A stretch of 64,000 nt of DNA from assembly GCA_024227155.1 (NCBI GenBank), contig JAAELB010000702.1, positions 1 to 64,000 of the forward strand, written 5' to 3'. This stretch comes from Desulfobulbaceae bacterium. Its GTDB lineage: Bacteria; Desulfobacterota; Desulfobulbia; Desulfobulbales; Desulfocapsaceae. The position numbers and the translations under genes are program-made. Below, piece after piece: positions 56,308 through 64,000 of the stretch (positions are counted from its first letter, which is position 1; the number at the start of each line of letters is the position of its first letter). The notes under the pieces are model-generated. The model worked only from the letters and a program-made list of their open reading frames with translations, made no database searches and was not told the DNA's origin.

Positions 56308-59300
56308 AAACAAGGACCGACCGTACAACCTGGGACAGCCTCTTCCTCGAATAGGGTTTTGGCACTATCCCTTTAAAACCATAATCTGAATAATTGGCCA
56401 TCACTGGATCTTCTCCGTAACCACTCGAAACAATAACCCTGGCATCCGGGTCCAACTCCAGAACTTGCGTCACTGCTTCCTTTCCTCCCATCCCGCCGGG
56501 GATTGTGAGGTCCATAAGCACAATATCAAACGTTTTACCCCTCTCTTTTGCCTGTTTATATTTTGCAATGGCTTCGACCCCCTCTTCAGCTGTTTCTACC
56601 TCAAACCCTTCTTTTTGTAAAAAGCGTGTCGCCACTTTGCAAACCATTTTATCATCATCCATTATAAGAGCGCGCAGGGTTCGCCCACCACTCTCCGACT
56701 CCACTAAATTTTCATCAAGCCCCACCCCTGTCAGCTGACTTTTCTCCACAGGAAAATAGAGGGTAAAGGTGGTTCCGACCCCAACCATGGATATAGCGGT
56801 GATCGCACCGCCATGTTTCGAAATAATGGAAAATGTTGTTGCAAGGCCAAGGCCTCGACCAAATTTTTTTGTTGAAAAATAAGGATCAAAGATCTGACCA
56901 ATATCTTCACTGGCGATACCCTCCCCCTCATCTTTTACAATTATTTTTACATAGTCGCCTCTTCTAAGCTCAGCGACCTCTCCACTGTTCACCGTATGAT
57001 TTGAGAGAGTAATGAATAAATGCCCGCCACCAGCCATCGCCTGCACAGCATTACTGGTAAGATTTGAAAAAACCTCCTGAACCTGGCCTTTGTCAACGTC
57101 TGCCACCCATAAATCATCGGCACAGTCAAAGACCGGCTTAATATTACTGCCGGAAAGGTCAAAGCGAATAACATCTTCTACCAGGTTGCCAAGGCTGACA
57201 CCCTCCCGAACTGGCTTGCCGCCTTTGGCAAAGATAAGTAACTGCTTGGTAAGTCTGCTTGCCCGGCTCATCGAACGTTGGGCATCGTCTAAATGTTCCT
57301 TGGCTGGATGATTTTCACCAAGCTCCAACCTGGCAATTGTGAGATTGCCAAACAGCCCCATGAGAATATTATTAAAATCATGGGCTATCCCACCCGCGAG
57401 CGTGCCTATTGATTCCAGCTTTTGCAGTTTCAGGCTATCTTCTTCAGCCAGTTTTCGAGCTGTAACATCTTCATGGGATATCACAAGATGCTTCACATCT
57501 CCATTGCTGTCCTTTATTGGATAGATTCGGGTTTTCAACCAGCGGACACCGTTGCTGCCGATATTGTCTCCCCTCTTTGACAGAGGCGGTAAAGAGTACT
57601 CAGGAACCGAAACAATTTCACCACGATAGCCTCGTGTGACAAACTCGCTGAAGCTTTTGCTGATGTTATTACCATTGGCAAGAATATTAAAACTGTGGAC
57701 AACTCTTTCACCGTACCCACCCCACAGTTCTTCCTGGGCCTGATTGGCACTGATCAACAAACCATCAAGGTCATAGATTTCAAGAGCCACAGGAGATTGA
57801 TGCATCACCATCTTAAATCGTTCTTCACTCTCAAGCAGCTGCTCCTTTGCCAGTTTCTCCCTGGTGCTGTCATGAATCACTGCCAAACCACCAATAATTT
57901 TACCACCATGTTCAAGTAAGGGAGAGTACCTGCCTTCAAAAAAACCGAATTTTCCAGAATTCTGATTATGATACGGTTGATTTTCACAAATAGTTGAATT
58001 GCCTAGAAGTACCGAATGAAATAGATCTTTCTGACCGTTTTCCACGAGAAATGGAAAGAGTTCAAGCAGAGAACGTCCAAGACACACCTCTTTGCTGATT
58101 CCCCACATCCTCTCCATCGCGGGGTTCCATATCCTTATGCTGAACTCTGTGTCAAAGGTCAGGATACCGTCCATACTGCCGTCAATAGTGCATTCGTTAA
58201 GGGAATTAACCTCCGTTAATTCGGTATTTTTAAGATGCAACTCTTCATTAAGTGAAATCAGTTCTTCATTACTCGACTCAAGTTCTTCCTTTGCAGCTTC
58301 AAGTTCCTCATTAACGCTCTGAAGTTCCTCGTTTGTAGACTGCACCTCCTCATTTGCAGTCCACAACTCCTGATTAACATCATCTTTTTCCTCTATGATT
58401 GTCTGCAGGTATTCCTTCGTTGCCATCAGGTCATGGCGCAACTGTACAAGCTCTTCGTCTCTGTGTACTTCTCCCCGGGATTCTGCAACCGAGTCTAAAC
58501 TTGGAACGGTGCTGACAACATTTTCCTCAAACAGTATGAGAAAAAAGAGTTCCTCATCAAATTCATTTCTAACGGGAGAGACCTTTATATCAACGGTGGC
58601 TTGCTCATCTTCCAGGGCAAAGGGAATACTCCTTTTATACACTGTTCTCTCTTCACGTTTACACTCTTCAATTGCAACGTAGAGATCAGGCATAATGGAA
58701 TTGCCAGCCATCCTCGAAAGCTTCAAACTTGCCTCTCCCGACGATGGATCCAGGTACCTGGACGTTTTGCCATGGAACTGACGAATCTGCATATTCGCAT
58801 CAACCAGAACTCCAGGGGGGGAATATTGATTCAACAGAAGCTGGTCAACCTGTTTACTCAAACCGTCAAAACCCGATTCTTTTGGCCTGCCAAGTGACTC
58901 AGTGTGGCTTTTGAGCCTTTTATTAAAATGCAGTGAGCTAACCGGAAACCGGTACGTAGCTCGGTCAGCAAGTTTTCTCTTTGAAAAGACATTGCTTTTT
59001 TTATTAACCGGGCTAAAAAGCTCCGGAAATCTCCCAAGCGTCTCCGAAGTACCCAACAGCAGAAAACCAGATGATTTAAGAGAGAAATGGAATAAAGGAA
59101 GAACGATATCTTGAAAGGTTGTATCAAAGTAAATCAGAAGATTACGGCAACTGAGCAGATCAATATGGGGAAATGGTGGGTCCTGGGTGATATCTTGAAC
59201 TGCAAAAACACACATTTCCCGAATATGTTTTATAACCCTGTAACCGTTACGCGTCTTGTCAAAAAAACGATCTAGACGATCCTGCGACACATGCTTTTCA

Positions 59301-59848
59301 ATTTTTTTGGAGTATACAGCCGCACGTGCCTGGGCGATATGCTGACTCATGAGATCTGTACCGAAAAACTGCGCACCAACCTCCAGATTATTTTCCTCCA
59401 GGAACTCATATAGGCTGATTGCGAGAGAATAGACCTCTTCGCCGGTGGAACACCCCGGCACCCAAATCCGAATTGGAGTTTTTACAGTTCTGTATTCAAC
59501 CAAGCGTGGAAAAATCTCAGCTTTTAACGATTCAAAGATATGGGAGTCACGGAAAAATTCTGTAAAAAAGAGAAGAAGGTCCTGATGGAGCAGCTTCAGG
59601 TCGGCTGGTTTTTGCTGCAGATACTCAAAATAGTCTCTAAAGCTGGTCAGTTTATTGAGGGCCATTCGCCTGGTAAAGCGCCGTAAAACGGTAGTCTGAC
59701 GGTAATGGGAAAAGTCGACACGCTCCTGTTCAAGAAGCATCACCAAAATCGCCTCAAACGCCAGTTTTTCATCTTCAGAAACCGGTTTTAATGTATCGGC
59801 CGAACTATTTGGTGGATGTTGTTTTAGGATATCATCATTTATCGCCAT
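56306..59848 (-). CDS. CheR-type methyltransferase, PAS, histidine kinase and receiver fusion
   Basis: About 1180 residues from the ATG at 59848 (GGAAAGG before it; the longer frame from 59899 has no site). Order: CheR N-terminal and methyltransferase domains (20-300) with the SAM loop WVPGCSTGEEVYSLAI and LLSCRNLLIYFD; a PAS-like region; a long coiled coil rich in NEELESSNEEL heptads; two further PAS domains; HisKA with H823 (GGIAHDFNNILMG); HATPase; and a C-terminal receiver with D1113 (IVLMDLTIPGGMGG). No CheB domain precedes the CheR module, unlike the CheB-CheR-PAS-kinases. Glu methylation of a receptor or phosphorelay output is not decided. Confidence 0.9.
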   Translation of the reverse strand: MAINDDILKQHPPNSSADTLKPVSEDEKLAFEAILVMLLEQERVDFSHYRQTTVLRRFTRRMALNKLTSFRDYFEYLQQKPADLKLLHQDLLLFFTEFFRDSHIFESLKAEIFPRLVEYRTVKTPIRIWVPGCSTGEEVYSLAISLYEFLEENNLEVGAQFFGTDLMSQHIAQARAAVYSKKIEKHVSQDRLDRFFDKTRNGYRVIKHIREMCVFAVQDITQDPPFPHIDLLSCRNLLIYFDTTFQDIVLPLFHFSLKSSGFLLLGTSETLGRFPELFSPVNKKSNVFSKRKLADRATYRFPVSSLHFNKRLKSHTESLGRPKESGFDGLSKQVDQLLLNQYSPPGVLVDANMQIRQFHGKTSRYLDPSSGEASLKLSRMAGNSIMPDLYVAIEECKREERTVYKRSIPFALEDEQATVDIKVSPVRNEFDEELFFLILFEENVVSTVPSLDSVAESRGEVHRDEELVQLRHDLMATKEYLQTIIEEKDDVNQELWTANEEVQSTNEELQSVNEELEAAKEELESSNEELISLNEELHLKNTELTEVNSLNECTIDGSMDGILTFDTEFSIRIWNPAMERMWGISKEVCLGRSLLELFPFLVENGQKDLFHSVLLGNSTICENQPYHNQNSGKFGFFEGRYSPLLEHGGKIIGGLAVIHDSTREKLAKEQLLESEERFKMVMHQSPVALEIYDLDGLLISANQAQEELWGGYGERVVHSFNILANGNNISKSFSEFVTRGYRGEIVSVPEYSLPPLSKRGDNIGSNGVRWLKTRIYPIKDSNGDVKHLVISHEDVTARKLAEEDSLKLQKLESIGTLAGGIAHDFNNILMGLFGNLTIARLELGENHPAKEHLDDAQRSMSRASRLTKQLLIFAKGGKPVREGVSLGNLVEDVIRFDLSGSNIKPVFDCADDLWVADVDKGQVQEVFSNLTSNAVQAMAGGGHLFITLSNHTVNSGEVAELRRGDYVKIIVKDEGEGIASEDIGQIFDPYFSTKKFGRGLGLATTFSIISKHGGAITAISMVGVGTTFTLYFPVEKSQLTGVGLDENLVESESGGRTLRALIMDDDKMVCKVATRFLQKEGFEVETAEEGVEAIAKYKQAKERGKTFDIVLMDLTIPGGMGGKEAVTQVLELDPDARVIVSSGYGEDPVMANYSDYGFKGIVPKPYSRKRLSQVVRSVLV

Positions 59849-59958
59849 TAAACGAGCCTTTCCAGCAGTAAAAAAAATTCGCAAGTAGAAGCAACGCATT
59901 GTATAAACAATACATGGTCTGGATTATGTTGACCTTACATAATTATTCCGAGGCGGTC

Positions 59959-60126
59959 AATATAACGTAACCGTTCACCGCCCCTTCAAAAGACTGCATA
60001 ACCAGAGTCCGTCACCGTTCGTCCAGTGCTCCAGGTTCGTTCAAGCTGGTCTCCTGGCTATAGTTGGCTATGCCAGGAGGCCTGATCGGACGAAATTGGG
60101 GTGCTGGTGAACGGTTACAATATAAC
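59959..60126. mobile_element. IS66-like MITE with 8-bp target duplication
   Basis: The inverted ends GTAACCGTTCACC (59967-59979) and GGTGAACGGTTAC (60106-60118) enclose a 152-bp element. The 8-bp AATATAAC stands directly outside on both sides (59959-59966 and 60119-60126). GTAA ends and an 8-bp duplication are the marks of the IS66 family, so this is probably a non-autonomous derivative moved by an IS66-type transposase located elsewhere. The interior has no ORF. Confidence 0.85.
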
Positions 60127-60150
60127 GAACCAATGAACGAGCTTATGCCT

Positions 60151-62274
60151 TCAATCTTTCTGTTCAAGCAAAAGCCTGGCAAAATCATCAGCCGGGACGG
60201 CTGGTGAAAAGAAAAATCCCTGAACTTCATCGACGCCCATCTGTTTCATAAGTTCAAATTCCTCTCCGGTTTCAACACCTTCTGCAACAACCTTCATCCC
60301 AAGACTATGTCCCATGGCAATTATTGCATTAATCACAACTAAATTTTTAGGAGTTTCAACACAACCCATGACAAAAGAACGATCAATTTTCAGAGTGTCC
60401 ACTTTAAATGAGGTCAGGTAACTGAGCGATGAATAACCGGTACCAAAATCATCCAGAGCAATCCGTATACCGTAGTCATGCAAATACTGTAAAACCTGGG
60501 CGTTTCCTTTGGTATCCTGCATCAGGATATTCTCTGTAATTTCAACCTCCAATTTGCTGAAGTCCAAATCATAGATTTCGTTCTGTGCAATTGCCTCTAA
60601 CACATTTTGTTTTGCCAACTGATACCCTGAGAGGTTTATTGCTAAGACTCCGGGATCAAGGCCCGTACTCTTCCACTGGTGCCACTGGCTGCAGACAGTT
60701 TTCAAAACCCAATCATTCACTCCCTTTATCAACCCGGATTCTTCCGCAATTGCTATAAATCGATCAGGCGGCACCAACCCGCGATACGGGTGGTGCCAGC
60801 GAATGAGGGCCTCAGCACCAACAATTTCCCCGCTTTTAACATTAATTTTAGGCTGGTAATAGAGAGCGAACTCATCATCTTCAATCGCCTTTGGAATATC
60901 ACGTTCAATACTGAAGCGCTCAACAACTTCGACATTCAGTGCTTTAGTATAAAATTTATAGTTATTTCGACCGTGATTTTTTGCATGATACATCGCCGTA
61001 TCTGCATGTTTGAGAAGGAGTGTGCCATCAAGTCCATCCCCAGGGTAGATACTGATGCCAATACTCGTTGTCACTGACACTTCATAACCCTCAAGCATGT
61101 ATGGACCTGCAATTTCCTTGAGAATACGCCTGGCAACAACCGCTGCGTGCTCCGGTTCTTTCAATTCAGAAAGTAGAATAGTAAATTCATCACCACCAAG
61201 CCTTGCCACCACTGAGGCGGATTGTACTCTGCTCAGTATGGAGGCTGTATCGGTGCCGCGAATTGTCCGCTGAAGCACATCTGAAACCTTCTTCAGAAGC
61301 AGATCCCCATGGTGATGCCCCAGAGTATCATTTATTCTTTTGAACTGATCAAGGTCCATATAGAGTAGAGCCAGCTTCTGTCCGCTTCGTTTTGCCGCTG
61401 CAATTTCCTGATCTAAACGATCAAGAAACAGCATTCTGTTCGCAAGCCCGGTAAGACCATCATAATAGGCCAGCAGTCGAATTTCCTCCTCCGCAGCTTT
61501 AAGCTGGGTAACATCCTGTATTGCCCCCAACATTACTCCTGCACCATTGTCATCACTATAAAGAATCTCTCCCTGATTGAGTATATAGCGTGTGGACCCA
61601 TCCGGAAGTACTATTCTATAATCTATGCTAAATGATTCCTGCGCAGCAAGAGCGGCCTCAATCTCTTTTGTTACAGTGCTTAGTTCATCCGGGTGGACTG
61701 GAGCAAGTAAATCCCCAAGCCTTAGAATACCATCTTTTGACAAACCACCTAAAAGAACAGTCGCCTCCTTTGAACAGATAAATTCCCCGGTGTTAAGATT
61801 TAACTCCCAGTTCCCTAGTTTTGCCAATTCCTGGGTCTTGGCCAACCTGGTTTTACTCTTGTTCAACTCCCGAAAAGCCCTTCCCGCCTTAAGCATATAC
61901 CTGGCCCTGTGCCCAAGCACAGTCCAGTTGAGAGGCTTGGTAATATAACCGTTGGCACCCGCTTCGAAGGCCGAATCGATTGACCTGGAATCATCCAGGC
62001 CTGTGGCCATGAGAATCTGCACATAATCCCCGCCGGGTAAACTTCGAATTGCTTTACAGGCCTTGTACCCGTCAAGTACCGGCATTATTACATCAAGCAA
62101 AATAAAGTCAGGTCTGCTCTTTTTAAAGGCATCAACACCATCTTTTCCATTATCTACTTCGATAACAGAAAAACCAACTTTTTTGAGTACCGCCGACATG
62201 GCTATTCTCAAAGAAAGGTCGTCATCAACAATCAAAGCAAGGGGTTTTTCTCTAATCAATTGATCAGGGTTCAT
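60151..62274 (-). CDS. Receiver-PAS-GGDEF-EAL protein (c-di-GMP turnover)
   Basis: A 707-residue cytoplasmic protein. The receiver occupies 10-125 with the acidic pocket (VDDD) and phospho-acceptor D61 (FILLDVIMPVLDG). Then a PAS domain, GGDEF (motif GGDEF near 359, active) and EAL (VGAEALIRWHHP near 486; ALDDFGTGYSSL; KIDRSFV). RGTD, an RxxD inhibition-site candidate, is separated from GGDEF by an inserted dozen residues (ASILSRVQSAS). Both synthase and hydrolase motifs look intact. Its ATG overlaps the stop of the kinase upstream (TAATG), which supports a phosphorelay into c-di-GMP. Confidence 0.93.
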   Translation of the reverse strand: MNPDQLIREKPLALIVDDDLSLRIAMSAVLKKVGFSVIEVDNGKDGVDAFKKSRPDFILLDVIMPVLDGYKACKAIRSLPGGDYVQILMATGLDDSRSIDSAFEAGANGYITKPLNWTVLGHRARYMLKAGRAFRELNKSKTRLAKTQELAKLGNWELNLNTGEFICSKEATVLLGGLSKDGILRLGDLLAPVHPDELSTVTKEIEAALAAQESFSIDYRIVLPDGSTRYILNQGEILYSDDNGAGVMLGAIQDVTQLKAAEEEIRLLAYYDGLTGLANRMLFLDRLDQEIAAAKRSGQKLALLYMDLDQFKRINDTLGHHHGDLLLKKVSDVLQRTIRGTDTASILSRVQSASVVARLGGDEFTILLSELKEPEHAAVVARRILKEIAGPYMLEGYEVSVTTSIGISIYPGDGLDGTLLLKHADTAMYHAKNHGRNNYKFYTKALNVEVVERFSIERDIPKAIEDDEFALYYQPKINVKSGEIVGAEALIRWHHPYRGLVPPDRFIAIAEESGLIKGVNDWVLKTVCSQWHQWKSTGLDPGVLAINLSGYQLAKQNVLEAIAQNEIYDLDFSKLEVEITENILMQDTKGNAQVLQYLHDYGIRIALDDFGTGYSSLSYLTSFKVDTLKIDRSFVMGCVETPKNLVVINAIIAMGHSLGMKVVAEGVETGEEFELMKQMGVDEVQGFFFSPAVPADDFARLLLEQKD

Positions 62275-64000
62275 TACTCAATCGACTCCTGACCAAGCAG
62301 TCCTTTCACTTGATTAAATTCACCCAGAATGGCAGATGCATGGTCTTTAAAGTCCTCAGCCATGCCGCTGGCACATTCATGTTCGAGCCGCCGGCACATC
62401 TCGGAGAGTTGAACCGCTCCGACATTAGCACTGCTCGATTTTAAGGTATGTGCTGCCATTGTCAAAGCCTCCATGTTGCCGGTGTCAATATGATCAATAA
62501 GTGAAGCGACCAAGCCCCCTGAACTTTCCAGATAGGTGTCAATAATTCTTCTTACCAAGCTTGGCTCCCCTTCGACCTGAAGTTTTTCCAATTCAGCCAG
62601 AGCACTCAAATCAATATGTGCAGCAACATCGGGCGCCATTTGTTTCGAATTACCAGGCCCTCCAGCCACTTTTTTGAACGTAACAGCACCCTGACTGACC
62701 ATTTTATCCCTGCAGAATTCAAGCAGGATATTTTGCAAATGTTCCTGTTTAAAAGGCTTACTTAAATAATCATCCATCCCGGCAAACAGACACCGCTCCC
62801 GGTCCCCCACCAAGGCATTGGCTGTCAAAGCGACGATGTGCACTCTATCCACCCCACCTTCCTTTTCTTCCAGCTCACGAATGGCCCTGGAAGCCTGATA
62901 ACCATCCATTTTAGGCATTTGACAGTCCATCAAAATGAGATCAAATGGTCGACTTCGTATAATTTCCAACACCTGCATACCATTTTCTGCAAGATCAACC
63001 TGACAACCAAATTTTCTCAACATGGCCATTGCCACCTGCTGATTGGTCGAATTATCCTCTGCGACCAGAACAGAGATATCAAATTGAGGGGTGTTGTCTT
63101 CAATGTCGTATTTGGTAATAATATGTCCAGGTCCACCAAACGGTTCTGCCCCCTGAACCTTTAGAAAAGTGGCAAACAGGTCAGACTGTCTCACTGGTTT
63201 AGTCAGATAGGCCGAGATCCCGCTCTCTCGAGCCATCTTTGCATCACCCCTCAACCCCACTGAAGTCAACATGATCATCTTCAGTTTTGCAAAGGATGGA
63301 TTCTGCTTAATCGCTCTGGCCACCTCCAGGCCATTCATATCCGGCATATGCATATCAAGAACCACGAAATCGTAACCAGCACTATCCGTTAATGCTCGCT
63401 CCAGTTCGGTCAGACCATCCAATCCGTTGCCAGCTCCATTGCTCACCATTCCCCAGGAGCGCGCCTGGTTTGTTACAATAGCCCTATTGGTTGCATTATC
63501 ATCTATCACCAGCACACTGGACTCTGCCAAGGCATCATTTTGAGAGTTAATGAGCTCTGGCTTTTTATCAGTGCAACAACTCACATCTATGGTGAAAAAG
63601 AAATTAGAACCATCCCCAAGCTGACTTGTACACTCCAGGGTGCCGCCCATCAAGCCAACCAGCTCTTTTGAAATAGCAAGTCCAAGCCCAGTACCCCCGT
63701 ATTTTCTGGTTGTAGAGCCATCTGCCTGGGAAAATGGTTTAAAGAGTCGCTCCATACTTTCTGTACTAATACCAATCCCAGTATCCTGTACCGCCATCCG
63801 TAGTTTAATACCTCCATCGGAACCAGATGTTGTTGATGCCCGGACAACAACCTCCCCTTCTTCTGTGAATTTAACGGCATTTGAGAGGAGATTAGTCAGC
63901 ACCTGCCTGATCCGGGCAGGATCACCATTCAAGTAAATATCACTGCCATCTTCCACCAGCAGTGCCAGCTCCAGTCTTTTGACATGTGCCCTTGCCGCAA
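62274..64000 (-). CDS. Hybrid histidine kinase, C-terminal part (HATPase, two receivers, Hpt), runs off window
   Basis: The frame is open to the window end, so the N-terminal sensor and HisKA domains lie outside. Visible are the HATPase (DPARIRQVLTNLLSNAVKFT; DTGIGI; GGTGLGLAIS), a first receiver (SSVLVIDDNATNRAIVTNQARSWG, VLDMHMPDMNGLEV), a second receiver (LVAEDNSTNQQVAMAML, LMDCQMPKMDG), and a C-terminal Hpt domain (MAAHTLKSSSANVGA). This is the architecture of a BarA-like phosphorelay kinase. Its stop overlaps the start of the GGDEF-EAL gene, suggesting co-translation. Confidence 0.92.
   Translation of the reverse strand, partial: AARAHVKRLELALLVEDGSDIYLNGDPARIRQVLTNLLSNAVKFTEEGEVVVRASTTSGSDGGIKLRMAVQDTGIGISTESMERLFKPFSQADGSTTRKYGGTGLGLAISKELVGLMGGTLECTSQLGDGSNFFFTIDVSCCTDKKPELINSQNDALAESSVLVIDDNATNRAIVTNQARSWGMVSNGAGNGLDGLTELERALTDSAGYDFVVLDMHMPDMNGLEVARAIKQNPSFAKLKMIMLTSVGLRGDAKMARESGISAYLTKPVRQSDLFATFLKVQGAEPFGGPGHIITKYDIEDNTPQFDISVLVAEDNSTNQQVAMAMLRKFGCQVDLAENGMQVLEIIRSRPFDLILMDCQMPKMDGYQASRAIRELEEKEGGVDRVHIVALTANALVGDRERCLFAGMDDYLSKPFKQEHLQNILLEFCRDKMVSQGAVTFKKVAGGPGNSKQMAPDVAAHIDLSALAELEKLQVEGEPSLVRRIIDTYLESSGGLVASLIDHIDTGNMEALTMAAHTLKSSSANVGAVQLSEMCRRLEHECASGMAEDFKDHASAILGEFNQVKGLLGQESIE

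Overview
This window is chromosomal DNA of a Gram-negative, probably anaerobic bacterium. Gene content fits the Desulfobacterota, perhaps Desulfobulbales: a complete Na+-NQR operon with its maturation factor, a D-lactate dehydrogenase of the fused FAD/Fe-S type, a fused AccA-AccD carboxyltransferase, an RND pump, many sensor kinases, and a UGA-encoded selenocysteine. The lineage is an inference from gene content; no ribosomal RNA is present.

Layout. 1-1250: decayed transposase remnants lying just 3' of a tRNA-Phe gene. 1356-7410: acidic zinc-ribbon protein, nadC, valS and a dGTPase-like gene, all on the minus strand. 7929-9683: an intact IS1634-like insertion sequence. 9897-11520: thiol peroxidase, a methyltransferase and ogt. 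11569-19667: a minus-strand polysaccharide-modification operon with a DUF2142 membrane protein, a secreted propeller/LamG protein, an AlgI-type MBOAT and two tandem AlgJ/AlgX-like proteins; a terminator separates it from the membrane protein gene upstream. 20745-24139: TrmO, two tiny proteins, a glutamine amidotransferase, a DsbA/FrnE-like selenoprotein and a macro-domain protein. 24167-28837: D-lactate dehydrogenase, a response regulator and NudC. 28834-34691: MarR-adaptor-RND-TolC efflux operon. 36182-42231: nqrABCDEF-nqrM. 42509-46340: prfB with its programmed frameshift, lnt and a CorC-type CBS protein. 46833-50543: biotin carboxylase and fused carboxyltransferase. 51077-64000: a signalling block with three hybrid histidine kinases (one with a CheR module), a CBS-ACT protein, a FapA-like protein and a GGDEF-EAL c-di-GMP protein.

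Most notable: (i) the gene at 23028-23654 has an in-frame UGA exactly where the first Cys of a DsbA/FrnE CxxC motif belongs, followed by a hairpin with a G-rich apical loop of the bacterial SECIS type, so a standard ORF call loses its N-terminus and active site; (ii) intergenic DNA carries several different short repeat families: an IS66-like MITE with a perfect 8-bp target duplication, MITEs flanked by CTAG, a roughly 90-bp palindromic family that supplies the start region of lnt and the stop codon of a sensor kinase, and an approximately 85-bp element found twice, each time just upstream of and co-oriented with a gene.
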